Below, piece after piece: positions 42,622-51,713 of a stretch of DNA of 64,000 bases. Position numbers and translations under genes: made by a program. The stretch is from Pseudofrankia saprophytica (GTDB lineage: Bacteria; Actinomycetota; Actinomycetes; Frankiales; Frankiaceae). Positions within the stretch are counted from its first letter, which is position 1. Each line of letters begins with the position of its first letter. A model generated the notes under the pieces. It did not search any database. It saw only the letters and a program-made list of their open reading frames with translations, and was not told the DNA's origin. The DNA lies in the NCBI RefSeq assembly GCF_000235425.2, contig NZ_KI912266.1:5031786-5095785 (forward strand), given 5' to 3'.

Positions 42622-43815
42622 ATGGCCTCGACCCTCGCCGCCGGTGCGGAGAACACCACCCAGGCGCGCATCCTGCGCCACCTCCGCGACGGCGGTCCGC
42701 TCTCCCGCGTCGAGCTGGCGGAACGCATCGGCACGTCCCGCACGACGGTGGCCACCGAGGTGAGCCGGCTCGCCGAGCTGGGCCTGGTGGACGACATCGG
42801 ACCGGGCGTGTCCCGGGGCGGTCGGCGTGCCACCCTGGTCGACCTGGCGGGGCGGCTGCGTTTCGTCGGGGTCGACGTCGGCGCCACCTCGTTGACGGTC
42901 GGGATCACCGACGGTCGGCTGCAGGTACTCGTGCAGCGCGAGGAGGACCTCGACGTGCGCCGCGGCGCGGAGCACGTGCTCGGCCGCGTCCTGGAGCTGA
43001 CCAGGAAGCTGCTCGCCGAACAGCAGCTGGCCCGGCCGGCGGGGCTCGGCATCGGGCTGCCCGGGCCGGTGAACTTCCACACCGGCGTCCCGGTCGCCCC
43101 GCCGATCATGCCGGGCTGGGACGGCTACCCGGTGCGCGACGTGCTGGCCCGCGAGCTCGGCTGCCACGTGCTGGTCGACAACGACGTCAACGCGATGGCG
43201 CTCGGCGAGCTGCACGCCGGTGTCGCCCGGTCGGCGCGGGACTTCCTCTTCGTCAAGATCGGCACAGGCATCGGCTGCGGCATCGTGGTCGACGGCCGGC
43301 TCTACCGCGGGGTCGACGGCTGCGCCGGCGACATCGGGCACATCCAGGCCGAGGAGTCCGGGCCGCCCTGCGCCTGCGGGAACTCCGGCTGCCTGGAGGC
43401 CTTCTTCGGCGGCGCCGCGCTGGCCAGGGACGCGGCCGCGGCCGCCCGGTCCGGCCGCTCCCCGGAGCTCGCGGCACTGGCCGCCGGCGGTGGCGTGCTG
43501 ACCGCCGCCGACGTCGGCACCGCGGCCCGGCACGGCGACCAGGCAGCCCTCGCGTTGATCCGCGACGGCGGCCGGCGGGTCGGCACCGTGCTCGCCGGCC
43601 TCGTCTCGTTCTTCAACCCGGGCCTGGTCGTCATCGGCGGCGGCGTCTCCGGGCTCGGGCATCTGCTGCTGGCCGAGATCCGCGGCGTCGTGTACCGGCG
43701 GTCGCTGCCACTGGCCACCGGCAACCTGCCCGTGGTGCTCACCGAGCTGGGCGACGCGGCTGGCATCGTCGGCGCCGCCCGCCTGGCCAGCGACACGGTC
43801 TACTCCCCCGACTGA
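42622..43815 (+). CDS. ROK-family transcriptional regulator
   Basis: A 397-residue ROK protein. The N-terminal winged helix (LRHLRDGGPLSRVELAERIGTSRTTVATEVSRL, 18-50) is followed by a sugar-kinase-like domain with GVDVGATS near 86, and the ROK zinc motif CACGNSGCLEAFFGG near 250 preceded by GHIQAEE. ROK repressors sense a sugar or its phosphate. A -10-like TATGAT (42589-42594) and AGGAG precede the ATG. It directly precedes a sugar ABC operon in the same direction and is the likely regulator; repeated ATCGACCAC sites lie between them. Confidence 0.92.
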   Translation: MASTLAAGAENTTQARILRHLRDGGPLSRVELAERIGTSRTTVATEVSRLAELGLVDDIGPGVSRGGRRATLVDLAGRLRFVGVDVGATSLTVGITDGRLQVLVQREEDLDVRRGAEHVLGRVLELTRKLLAEQQLARPAGLGIGLPGPVNFHTGVPVAPPIMPGWDGYPVRDVLARELGCHVLVDNDVNAMALGELHAGVARSARDFLFVKIGTGIGCGIVVDGRLYRGVDGCAGDIGHIQAEESGPPCACGNSGCLEAFFGGAALARDAAAAARSGRSPELAALAAGGGVLTAADVGTAARHGDQAALALIRDGGRRVGTVLAGLVSFFNPGLVVIGGGVSGLGHLLLAEIRGVVYRRSLPLATGNLPVVLTELGDAAGIVGAARLASDTVYSPD

Positions 43816-43943
43816 CCCGCCCCCGCTCCGCTCTCCCCACCGCTCCACTCCCCCGCCCCGCCCCGCCACCGCCGCGCGGGGCCCGCCCCCCGCCGCGCCG
43901 GCGGCTCGAACCGTGGTACTTCCGTGCCGTCATAGACACCCCC

Positions 43944-44019
43944 ATCGACCACGGTTCAACCGTCGATCACCAACTGTGGTCGATTGCGGTGTCTCCGGTG
44001 TCACTCATCGACCACAGTT
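43944..44019. promoter_or_regulatory. cluster of AACnGTGGTCGAT operator-like sites
   Basis: Three 13-bp copies: ATCGACCACGGTT (43944-43956), AACTGTGGTCGAT (43972-43984) and ATCGACCACAGTT (44007-44019). The last two form a 14-bp inverted repeat with a 23-base loop. A partial fourth copy, AACCGTGGTACT, is at 43909. They lie between the ROK gene and the ABC operon, ~150 bases before the promoter candidate. They are likely regulator sites, perhaps of the ROK protein; as an RNA the pair could also form a hairpin. Confidence 0.65.
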
Positions 44020-44170
44020 GGCGGCCGAGGCGGGGCCGGAGCCCGCGGTGGCTGGTGGAGTCGTCGAAGCCGGGCCGGCCCACCGCGTGCCGGCGCGTCC
44101 TCGCGCTCCGGTCGAGGCGTCGCCAGGCCAAACTTTCGTCAATGACTTTGAAACTTCTGAAGATTAACTC

Positions 44171-44199
44171 TTGACCAGGCTCGGGCGGATCTCTAACTT
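44171..44199 (+). promoter_or_regulatory. promoter of the sugar ABC operon
   Basis: TTGACC (44171-44176), a 17-base spacer and TAACTT (44194-44199) match the actinobacterial housekeeping consensus well. Just upstream (44128-44160) an AT-rich block with two AAACTT words (AAACTTTCGTC and GAAACTTCTGAAG) looks like a second operator. The 5' leader before the ATPase start would be about 35 bases. Confidence 0.6.
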
Positions 44200-44241
44200 G
44201 ACTGCAGGCCGGCCAAAGTCGGGCCGGAAGTGGCACAGATC

Positions 44242-45789
44242 ATGGGATCAGTGGTGGACAGCGCCCCCGCCTTACCGAACACGCCCGATCCACTCCTCAT
44301 CGTCACTGGAGTCGTCAAGACGTTCCCCGGTGTGCGCGCGCTCGACGGCGTCGACCTGGAGGTCCGCGCCGGCGAGGTGCACTGCCTGCTTGGCCAGAAC
44401 GGGGCCGGCAAGTCCACGTTGATCAAGGTGCTGTCCGGGGCGCATCAGCCCGACGCCGGCACGATCCGCTGGCGCGGCGAGCAGGTCAGCCCGCCGACGC
44501 CGACCGCCGCGACCAGGCTCGGCATCGCCACGATGTACCAGGAGCTCGACCTGGTCGACGGGTTGTCGGTCGCCGACAACATCTTCCTGGGCCACGAGCT
44601 GGCCCGCGCAGGGCTTTCCCGCCGCCGCGCGATGGACGACGCCGCCCGGGCGCTGCTCGCCCGGCTGGGCCACGCCGAGATTCCCGTGAGCCGCGAGGTC
44701 GGCCAGCTGTCCGCGGCCGGCAAGCAGGTGGTGAGCATGGCCCGCGCGCTGTCGCACGACGCGCGAATGATCATCATGGACGAGCCGTCCGCCGTGCTCG
44801 ACGCGGACGAGGTCGACAACCTGTTCCGGCTGGTGGGCGACCTGACCGCGCACGGCGTCGCCGTGGTCTACATCTCGCACCGCCTCGCCGAGATCCGCCG
44901 GATCGGCGACCGGGTGACCGTCCTCAAGGACGGCCGCACCGTGGCCCGCGGGCTGCCGGCGCGCACCACGTCGACCGAGGACGTCATCCGGTTGATGACC
45001 GGCCGCGCGATCGAGCACGCGTTCCCACCCAGGGTCGGACCTGCCCCGGACGCCCCCGAGGTACTACGGGTCAGCGGCCTCGGCCGCCCGCGCGAGTTCC
45101 GCGACGTGTCGTTCGCCGTGCGGGCCGGGGAGATCGTCGGCCTGGCCGGGCTCGTCGGCTCCGGACGCTCGGAGATCCTCGAGACGGTCTACGGCGCCCG
45201 CCGGGCCGCCACCGGCGAGGTGCGGGTGGCAGGCCGACGGCTGCGCCGGGGCTCGGTCGGCGCCGCTGTCGCCGCCGGCGTCGGGCTGTGCCCCGAGGAA
45301 CGCAAGAGCCAGGCCCTGCTGCCCGACGAGCCGGTCTACCGCAACATCACGCTCGCCACGCTGACCCGGTTCGCCGCCGGGCCGTTCACCCGGGAAGGCC
45401 ACGAGTCGGCGGCCGCGAGCCGGCAGGCCGACGCGCTCGACATCCGGCCGGCCGGAGTCGCCCGCCCGGTGCGCACCCTGTCCGGCGGCAACCAGCAGAA
45501 GGTCGTGCTGGCCCGCTGGCTGCTGCGGGACTGCCGGGTGCTGCTGCTCGACGAGCCGACCCGCGGCGTCGACGTGGGTGCCCGCGACGAGATCTACGCC
45601 CTGATCCGCCGGCTGGCCCGGTCCGGGGTCGCCGTGGTGCTGGTCTCCAGCGAGGTGCCCGAGGTGATCGGGCTGGCCGACCGGGTGCTGGTGGTCGCCG
45701 CCGGCCGGGTCGTGCACGAGGCGGCCGCCACCGGCATCAGCGAGTCCCAGGTCCTCGACCTGGTCATGGAGGAGGGACGCGCCGCGTGA
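44242..45789 (+). CDS. sugar ABC transporter ATPase (RbsA/MglA type)
   Basis: A ~515-residue double ABC ATPase. The first domain has Walker A GQNGAGKST (~45), the variant signature QLSAAGKQ and Walker B MIIMDEPSAV. The second has the degenerate Walker A GLVGSGRSE, the signature TLSGGNQQKV (~410) and LLLDEPTRGVD. This asymmetry is normal for RbsA/MglA. It powers import with the permease and lipoprotein encoded next. The start may be ATG 44242 or GTG 44230, neither with ideal spacing to GGAAG. Its stop overlaps the permease GTG. Confidence 0.93.
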   Translation: MGSVVDSAPALPNTPDPLLIVTGVVKTFPGVRALDGVDLEVRAGEVHCLLGQNGAGKSTLIKVLSGAHQPDAGTIRWRGEQVSPPTPTAATRLGIATMYQELDLVDGLSVADNIFLGHELARAGLSRRRAMDDAARALLARLGHAEIPVSREVGQLSAAGKQVVSMARALSHDARMIIMDEPSAVLDADEVDNLFRLVGDLTAHGVAVVYISHRLAEIRRIGDRVTVLKDGRTVARGLPARTTSTEDVIRLMTGRAIEHAFPPRVGPAPDAPEVLRVSGLGRPREFRDVSFAVRAGEIVGLAGLVGSGRSEILETVYGARRAATGEVRVAGRRLRRGSVGAAVAAGVGLCPEERKSQALLPDEPVYRNITLATLTRFAAGPFTREGHESAAASRQADALDIRPAGVARPVRTLSGGNQQKVVLARWLLRDCRVLLLDEPTRGVDVGARDEIYALIRRLARSGVAVVLVSSEVPEVIGLADRVLVVAAGRVVHEAAATGISESQVLDLVMEEGRAA

Positions 45790-47048
45790 ACGAGCCACGC
45801 CTGACCGACGCTCCGGCAACGGACCCGGCGGCGGCCGAGGCCCCGGCCGCCAAACCACTCGAACCGCCGACCGCGGCCGCGGCGGCCCCGGCATCGCCAG
45901 CCGAGGCACCGCCCGTCGCGGCAGGGCCCGTCGCGGCACCGCCGACGGATGAGCGGGCACGGGTCGAGCGGGCCGCGGTGGAGGCAGACGCCGCCGTCGC
46001 CCCGAGCCTCACCGGCGTTCTCACGCGCAAGACCGATCCCGGCGACGCGAGCCGGGCGCCGGGCGCGGCCGGGCGGGCGGCGCTGGGGCGGTTGCTCGGC
46101 ACGGGCGCCGGCCGGAACCTCGGCCTGATCGCGGCCCTCGCGCTGATCTGCGCGGTCGGGCTGGGTACCGCCGGCGACCGGTTCGGCAGCACCGACAACG
46201 CGCTCACCATCCTGCGGCTGGCGTCGGTCATCGGCGTCGTCAGCGTCGGCATGACGTTCGTCATCGCCGGCGGCGGGATCGACCTGTCCGTGGGCGCCAT
46301 CGTCGCGCTCGCCTCGGTCTGGTCGACGACGCTCGCCACCCAGAACATGGCCCGCGACTCGACGTTCCTGGTGATGGTGTTCGTGGCGCTCGCGGTCGGC
46401 GCCGTGTGCGGACTGGTCAACGGCATCCTGGTCGCCTACGGCGGGATCGTGCCGTTCATCGCGACGCTGGCGATGCTGGCATCGGCCCGCGGCCTCGCCG
46501 AGGAGATCTCGAACCGGCAGACGCAGGTGGTGCGGGTCCAGGGTTTCCGGAACTTCTTCCGCGCCGAGCCGGGCGGCATCCCGGTGCTGGTCATCATGTT
46601 CGCGCTCGTCGCGCTGGTCGGTTGGGTGGTGCTGAACCGGACCACGTTCGGCCGGCGCACGTTCGCGGTCGGCGGCAACCCCGAGGCGGCCCGGCTCGCG
46701 GGCATCAACGTGCGGCGCCAGACCCTGTGGCTCTACACGCTGCTCGGGTTCTGCTGCGGCATCGCCGCCGTCATGATCACGGCGCGGACGACGTCCGGCA
46801 CGTCCACCCATGGCCTGCTCTACGAGCTGGACGCGATCGCCGCCGTGGTCATCGGCGGCACCCTGCTCTCCGGCGGGCGCGGCACGATCGTCGGCACGGT
46901 CCTCGGCGTGCTGATCTTCACCACGGTCAGCAACATCTTCACCCTGAACAACCTGACGACCTCCACCCAGGCCCTGGCCAAGGGCCTGATCATCGTGGCC
47001 GCCGTGCTCCTGCAGAAACGGCTGGCCCGGGAGTCCAGGCGGACGTGA
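45786..47048 (+). CDS. sugar ABC transporter permease (RbsC type)
   Basis: A 420-residue permease of the RbsC/AraH family with about nine to ten transmembrane helices after residue ~110. GGGIDLSVGAIVALASV is the family hallmark, followed by GGIVPFIATLAMLASARGLA and FAVGGNPEAARLAGINV. Before the first helix is an unusually long Ala/Pro-rich cytoplasmic arm of ~95 residues, not found in typical ~320-residue permeases. GTG 45786 overlaps the ATPase stop (GTGA). It takes one substrate with the neighbouring binding protein; pentose, polyol or inositol are the common substrates of this family. Confidence 0.92.
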   Translation: MNEPRLTDAPATDPAAAEAPAAKPLEPPTAAAAAPASPAEAPPVAAGPVAAPPTDERARVERAAVEADAAVAPSLTGVLTRKTDPGDASRAPGAAGRAALGRLLGTGAGRNLGLIAALALICAVGLGTAGDRFGSTDNALTILRLASVIGVVSVGMTFVIAGGGIDLSVGAIVALASVWSTTLATQNMARDSTFLVMVFVALAVGAVCGLVNGILVAYGGIVPFIATLAMLASARGLAEEISNRQTQVVRVQGFRNFFRAEPGGIPVLVIMFALVALVGWVVLNRTTFGRRTFAVGGNPEAARLAGINVRRQTLWLYTLLGFCCGIAAVMITARTTSGTSTHGLLYELDAIAAVVIGGTLLSGGRGTIVGTVLGVLIFTTVSNIFTLNNLTTSTQALAKGLIIVAAVLLQKRLARESRRT

Positions 47049-47049
47049 C

Positions 47050-47094
47050 GGCCACACAGACGCAGTGGCCACACAGACGCAGTGGCCGCACACC
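47050..47094. repeat. 17-bp tandem repeat after the permease gene
   Basis: GGCCACACAGACGCAGT occurs twice in tandem (47050-47066 and 47067-47083) and begins a third time (GGCCGCACACC). It starts directly behind the permease stop and lies before the ribosome site of the binding-protein gene. It has no coding role. Confidence 0.85.
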
Positions 47095-47128
47095 AGAACA
47101 GCCGCACAACGGGACAGAGGAGCAGGAC

Positions 47129-48202
47129 ATGGCACAACTGCGCGGCACATCGCTCGGTCGGCGGCGGTTTCTCGCCGGCGGCGCGGCCTTAGGCGTGGCG
47201 GGCGTCGCGACGCTCGCCGGCTGCACCAGCAACGACGACGACAACCCTGGCGACGCCGCCAACGTCTCGACCGGCGGTGGCGGCGACAACGCCGCGGCCG
47301 GCAAGCAGATCACCATCGGGTTCTCCGCCCCGGCCGCCGACCACGGCTGGATCGGCGCGATCACCCGCAACGCCCGCGCCCAGGCCGGCACGCACACCGA
47401 CGTCACGCTGAAGGCGACCGAGGGCACCAACGACCTCAACCTGCAGATCAGCCAGGTGGAGACCCTCATCAACGAGGGCGTCGACGTGCTGGTGATCCTG
47501 CCGCACGACGGCAAGGCGCTGACCGAGGTGGCCCGCAAGGCGATGATCGCCAACATCCCGGTGATCAACCTCGACCGCGTCTTCGACAGCTCGCTGGCCT
47601 ACCGGACCTGGATCGGCGGCGACAACTACGGCATGGGCGTCGCCGCCGGCAACTACATCGCCGGGCAGCTCAAGGCCAAGGGGGTCAGCAACCCCGTCAT
47701 CGCCGAGATTCCCGGCATCGACAGTCTGCCGCTCACCCAGCAGCGCAGCCAGGGCTTCAAGGACGCGCTCGCGACCGCCGGTTTCAAGGTCGGCCCGCGG
47801 GTGCCCGCCGAGTTCACCGTCGAGTCCGGGGAACGGTCCGCCGCGAACCTGCTGCAGGCCGCGCCGCGCATCGACGCCCTCTGGAACCACGACGACGACC
47901 AGGGCATCGGCGTCCTGTCCGCGATCGACTCCGCCGGCCGCGACGAGTTCTTCCTGGTCGGCGGCGCCGGGTCCAAGGACGTCATGGACCTGATCAAGGC
48001 AGACGACGGGGTCGTCAAGGCCACCGTCACCTACCCGCCGACGATGGCGTCCTCGGCGATCAACCTGGCCCGCCTCGTCGCGCAGGGCAAGACCCTGTCG
48101 GACCTGGTCGAGAACGACGTCCCGTCGTCGATCACCCTCGCCTCCGTGACGGTCACCAAGGACAACGTCGACAGGTATCTCAAGTTCGGCTTCGCGTCCT
48201 GA
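47129..48202 (+). CDS. sugar-binding lipoprotein (RbsB type)
   Basis: A 357-residue periplasmic-binding protein of the RbsB type. The signal has a twin-arginine-like RRRFLAGGAALGVAGVATLAGC, ending in a lipobox Cys at ~32, so it may be exported folded by Tat and lipidated. A Gly/Asn/Asp linker precedes ITIGFSAPAADHGWIG, the first strand of the fold. DVLVILPHDGKALTEVARKA and WNHDDDQGIGVLSAI are ligand-cleft regions. ATG 47129 has GAGGAG upstream. The final codons (KFGFAS) sit in the first unit of a 23-bp repeat array. Confidence 0.92.
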   Translation: MAQLRGTSLGRRRFLAGGAALGVAGVATLAGCTSNDDDNPGDAANVSTGGGGDNAAAGKQITIGFSAPAADHGWIGAITRNARAQAGTHTDVTLKATEGTNDLNLQISQVETLINEGVDVLVILPHDGKALTEVARKAMIANIPVINLDRVFDSSLAYRTWIGGDNYGMGVAAGNYIAGQLKAKGVSNPVIAEIPGIDSLPLTQQRSQGFKDALATAGFKVGPRVPAEFTVESGERSAANLLQAAPRIDALWNHDDDQGIGVLSAIDSAGRDEFFLVGGAGSKDVMDLIKADDGVVKATVTYPPTMASSAINLARLVAQGKTLSDLVENDVPSSITLASVTVTKDNVDRYLKFGFAS

Positions 48203-48319
48203 CGAAGTTCGGCTTCGCATCCTGACGCCCGGCGCGCCGCCGCCCTGGTGCCCGGCGCGCCGCCGTCCAGCTGCACGGCACGCCGCCGTCCTGACACGCG
48301 ACGCGCCGCCGGACGAGGC
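48182..48319. repeat. six-unit 23-bp tandem repeat through a stop codon
   Basis: Two near-identical 23-bp units (48182-48204 and 48205-48227) are followed by four diverged units starting at 48228, 48251, 48274 and 48297. Unit five ends GCCGTCCTGACA, close to the GCGTCCTGACG end of units one and two, so I treat all six as one family. Unit one carries the last codons and stop of the binding-protein gene. Confidence 0.8.
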
Positions 48320-48354
48320 ATCCGAGCGACGTCCCTCACCTGGAGAATCTCTCA

Positions 48355-49569
48355 ATGACGGAACGACAGCGGCTGGGCGTCGGGATGGTGGGCTACGCCT
48401 TCATGGGCGCCGCCCACTCCCAGGCGTGGCGCTCGGTGAACCGGTTCTTCGACCTCCCGCTGGAGGTCGACCTCGCCGCGGTGTGCGGCCGGGACCAGGA
48501 GAAGGTCGCGGCCGCGGCCGCGAAGCTGGGCTGGCGCTCCCACGAGACCGACTGGAAGGCACTGCTGCGCCGCGACGACGTCGACCTGGTCGACATCTGC
48601 ACCCCCGGCTCCAGCCATGCCGAGATCGCGCTCGCCGCGCTCGCCGCCGGCAAACACGTGCTGTGCGAGAAGCCGCTCGCGAACACCGTCGAGGAGGCGC
48701 GGGCGATGGCGGACGCCGCCGAGCGGGCGGCGGCGGCGGGGGTGCGTTCGGCGGTCGGCTTCAACTACCGGAGGATCCCCGCCGCGTCGTTCGCCCGCGA
48801 GCTGGTGGCCGCCGGCCGGCTCGGCACCCTGCGCCACGTGCGCGCCGTCTACCTGCAGGACTGGCTGGTCGACCCGGAGTTCCCGCTGGCCTGGCGGCTG
48901 CGCCGGGAGATGGCCGGGTCCGGCGCGCTCGGCGACATCGGCGCGCACATCGTCGACCTCACCCAGTTCATCAGCGGCCAGCGGGTCACGGGCGTCTGCG
49001 CGCTCACCGAGACCTTCGTGCGGGAGCGGCCGCTGCCGGTGGCGGCGTCCGGCCTGTCTGCCAGCGGGCTGTCGGTCACTGAGCCGGGCGGCAACAGTGA
49101 GCAGGGCGGTGGCGGTACCGGAACCGTGACCGTGGATGACGCGGCGCTGTTCCTGGCCCGGCTCGACGGCGGGGCGCTCGCCAGCTACGAGGCGTCCCGG
49201 TTCGCGCTCGGCCGCAAGAACGGGCTGCGGATCGAGCTGAACGGCTCCGAGGGCTCGCTGGTCTTCGACCTGGAACGGCTCAACGAGCTGGAGTTCTACG
49301 ACGGCCGGGTGGACGACGAGGCCGCGGGCTTCACCCGCATCCTGGTCACCGAGCCGAGCCACCCCTACCTCGACGCGTGGTGGCCGCCCGGCCATGCCCT
49401 CGGCTACGAGCACTCGTTCACCCACGAGGTCCGCGACCTGGTGGCCGCCATCGCCGCCGGCACGCCGCCGACGCCGAGCTTCACCGACGGCCTGCAGGTG
49501 CAGCTCGTCCTCGACGCGGTAGGCCGCAGCGCCGCGGGCGGCTCGTGCTGGACCCCCGTCGAGACATGA
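48355..49569 (+). CDS. Gfo/Idh/MocA family oxidoreductase
   Basis: A 404-residue NAD(P)-dependent sugar or polyol dehydrogenase. The Rossmann start GVGMVGYAFMGAAHSQAW is followed by DICTPGSSHAEIALAALAAGKHVLCEKPLA, the family catalytic EKP motif (~107), and GSGALGDIGAHIVDLTQF with the His typical of inositol and sugar dehydrogenases. A Ser/Gly-rich loop of ~25 residues near 235-255 is unusual. Its position after an RbsABC-like importer fits oxidation of the imported sugar or cyclitol. ATG 48355 lies behind GGAGAA. Confidence 0.92.
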   Translation: MTERQRLGVGMVGYAFMGAAHSQAWRSVNRFFDLPLEVDLAAVCGRDQEKVAAAAAKLGWRSHETDWKALLRRDDVDLVDICTPGSSHAEIALAALAAGKHVLCEKPLANTVEEARAMADAAERAAAAGVRSAVGFNYRRIPAASFARELVAAGRLGTLRHVRAVYLQDWLVDPEFPLAWRLRREMAGSGALGDIGAHIVDLTQFISGQRVTGVCALTETFVRERPLPVAASGLSASGLSVTEPGGNSEQGGGGTGTVTVDDAALFLARLDGGALASYEASRFALGRKNGLRIELNGSEGSLVFDLERLNELEFYDGRVDDEAAGFTRILVTEPSHPYLDAWWPPGHALGYEHSFTHEVRDLVAAIAAGTPPTPSFTDGLQVQLVLDAVGRSAAGGSCWTPVET

Positions 49570-49631
49570 CCGCGTGAAGAACTGACCGCGCGAGGAACCG
49601 GCCGCGTCGAGAACCGACCGCGAGCGAAGGT
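49568..49631. repeat. 16-bp tandem repeat, four units, after the dehydrogenase stop
   Basis: Four 16-base units of the form GACCGCGnGAnGAACn follow each other from 49568 to 49631, beginning at the stop codon of the Gfo/Idh gene. The last unit runs into the ribosome-site region of the next gene. Units differ by 2-5 bases. Confidence 0.8.
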
Positions 49632-49654
49632 CACGAAGAAGGCGAGGACAGATC

Positions 49655-50662
49655 ATGGCGCGACCGGTCACCCTGTTCACCGGCCAGTGGGCGGACCTGC
49701 CGTTCGAGGAGGTCGCCCGGCTGGCCGCCGGCTGGGGCTACGACGGGCTGGAGATCGCCTGCTGGGGTGACCATCTGGACGTGCGGCGGGCCGCCGAGGA
49801 CGACGCCTACGTCCGGTCCCGGCTGGACATCCTGGAGAAGAACGACCTGAAGGTCTGGGCGATCTCCAACCATCTGACCGGGCAGGCGGTCTGCGACGAC
49901 CCGATCGACGTCCGCCACCGGGACATCGTGCCCGCCAGGGTGTGGGGCGACGGCGACCCGGAAGGCGTGCGGGCCAGGGCCGCCGAGGAGATGGTCGCGA
50001 CCGCGCACGCCGCGGCGCGCCTCGGGGTGGACACCGTCGTCGGCTTCACCGGGTCGGCGGCGTGGAAGTACGTGGCGATGTTCCCGCCGGTGTCACAGGA
50101 GCTGGTCGACGCCGGCTACCGCGACTTCGCCGACCGGTGGAACCCCGTCCTGGACGCGTTCGACGCCGCCGGGGTGCGGTTCGCGCACGAGGTGCACCCG
50201 AGCGAGATCGCCTACGACTACTGGACGACGGTGCGGGCGCTGGACGCGATCGGCCGGCGCCCGGCTTTCGGGCTGAACTGGGACCCGAGCCATTTCGTCT
50301 GGCAGGACCTCGACCCGGTCGGGTTCATGTGGGACTTCCGCGACCGGATCTACCACGTCGACTGCAAGGACGCGAAGCGCCGGGTCGGCAACGGCCGCAA
50401 CGGCCGGCTCGGCTCGCACCTGCCCTGGGCGGACCCGCGGCGCGGCTGGGACTTCGTCTCGACCGGCCGCGGCGACGTCCCCTGGGACGACTCGTTCCGG
50501 ATGCTGAACACGATCGGCTACGACGGTCCGATCTCGATCGAATGGGAGGACGCCGGCATGGACCGGCTGGCCGGCGCCCCGGAGGCGTTGGCGTTCGTCC
50601 GCCGCCTCGCCGTCGACCCGCCGTCCGCCGCGTTCGACGCGGCCTTCAGCTCGGGCGGCTGA
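49655..50662 (+). CDS. sugar phosphate isomerase/epimerase family protein (TIM barrel)
   Basis: A 335-residue xylose-isomerase-like TIM barrel. It begins [28 protein letters not shown] and has the metal-site pattern of the family: [12 protein letters not shown] (Glu/His), [15 protein letters not shown] (Asp/His), YHVDCKDAK (His/Asp) and a C-terminal ISIEWEDAG with Glu. Members act as isomerases, epimerases or dehydratases on keto-sugars and keto-inositols. It is the last gene of the sugar operon and probably acts after the dehydrogenase. ATG 49655 is near AGGCGAGGA. Confidence 0.9.
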   Translation: MARPVTLFTGQWADLPFEEVARLAAGWGYDGLEIACWGDHLDVRRAAEDDAYVRSRLDILEKNDLKVWAISNHLTGQAVCDDPIDVRHRDIVPARVWGDGDPEGVRARAAEEMVATAHAAARLGVDTVVGFTGSAAWKYVAMFPPVSQELVDAGYRDFADRWNPVLDAFDAAGVRFAHEVHPSEIAYDYWTTVRALDAIGRRPAFGLNWDPSHFVWQDLDPVGFMWDFRDRIYHVDCKDAKRRVGNGRNGRLGSHLPWADPRRGWDFVSTGRGDVPWDDSFRMLNTIGYDGPISIEWEDAGMDRLAGAPEALAFVRRLAVDPPSAAFDAAFSSGG

Positions 50663-51122
50663 CCGACCGACGGCGTGTCAGGCGGGCGGCCACATCCTCC
50701 GTGAGTACTCCCCGTTGAGCGCGCCAGATCGACAGTGCACCCACCACGGCCCGTGCACCCACCACGGCCCGTCCGACTCCTCGAAACGCCACCCGCCCTC
50801 CCCAACACCCACACGGCCACGACGACACCACGTCCGAGCATTCCAGCACCCGTGTGGATCGCCGAGTCCGACCGACGCCGCCGAGCCGACGCGTCGTGGC
50901 CCAGACACTCCCCATCCACCAACCGACCGGGCCCAGGCGGCGACCTCGACCGGAACGCGTGTCCCGGCCGAGGCGACCGCCCGCGTGCGCCGCCCGCGGG
51001 AGCCGTCGTGCTCACCCGCGTCGACATCGTCTTCACGACCATGGCCCGACGACGGCGGCCCGGTCCATGTCCCATGGCGCCGGAAGCCGGTACCTGAAGG
51101 TGCGGAGTCATTCCCCAGTTCG
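50663..51122. other. non-coding or unassigned stretch with 18-bp duplication
   Basis: I see no gene that I trust in these 460 bases. Open frames exist on both strands but have the Arg/Gly/Thr bias of GC-rich noise. The only structure is an exact tandem copy of GTGCACCCACCACGGCCC at 50735-50752 and 50753-50770, downstream of the isomerase gene. Confidence 0.6.
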
Positions 51123-51392
51123 TTAGTGGGGAGTGTAGAGCCCCACGCAGCCAATGTGACCTGCTATGTCGATACAGATGCCGATTCCACGGGTCTCCGC
51201 CGAAGCGGGAACCGCCGACGGGTCGACTCGAATCGTGCAGGGGATGCTGATGGGCTCATTCCCGAAGCCCGACTGAGAAGACGCGCTCTCCAAAGCCGAG
51301 GCAATGATGAAGCGCGCCCAGGACTCCGGCGTATGCGCAATACCCTGCATTTCATGAAGATCAATTCCCGACTGCACTGTCCCCGTCGCCAT
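51123..51392 (-). CDS. unrecognised 89-residue protein
   Basis: The minus-strand frame starts at ATG 51392, six bases after a GGAG site, and codes for a compact-looking protein: MATGTVQSGIDLHEMQGIAH, a predicted helix WARFIIASALESA near 30, and then beta-like stretches ISIPCTIRVDPS and ETRGIGICIDIAGHIGCVG. It has three Cys. The codons use far more A and T in third position than the neighbours, which argues against a chance GC frame. It is the third gene in a same-strand group with two other small ORFs. I do not recognise the family. Confidence 0.5.
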   Translation of the reverse strand: MATGTVQSGIDLHEMQGIAHTPESWARFIIASALESASSQSGFGNEPISIPCTIRVDPSAVPASAETRGIGICIDIAGHIGCVGLYTPH

Positions 51393-51713
51393 TGACGTCT
51401 CCAATCGAACGGTCCGAATATTTCAGGGATCCCGCCGCCGCGCACCCGGAGTGCGCGGTCCCTCGGGCCGCATTGTCAAGCCGCAAGCCCTTCCAGGCAA
51501 CATGACGATCATTCGCGAGTCGTGCCCTGACTATTGCCACGCTCACGCACTCCATCAAACCCCCACAGCCCAACGCCGTCGGGAAAGAACGACAGCCAAC
51601 GGCCCCGGACGATCCCGTCGCGCCGGCCACCGCGGGAACGATTCCATTCGCCGGCACCACCGGGCCGGCCGAGCCGGGTATCCCGTTTTAGGTCCAAGGC
51701 CGGTTCTCGGTCG

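Noticed and set aside
50518..51111. 197-codon minus frame after the isomerase
   Set aside because: Its Trp/His repeat (GRGGC-type) arises from the 18-bp DNA duplication; no domain and no ribosome site.
51361..51660. 99-codon minus frame ending in a calcium-loop-like IGDVNGDGDSAVGN
   Set aside because: The EF-hand-like end overlaps the start of the better-supported 89-residue ORF, and the rest is Ala/Gly noise; the match looks accidental.
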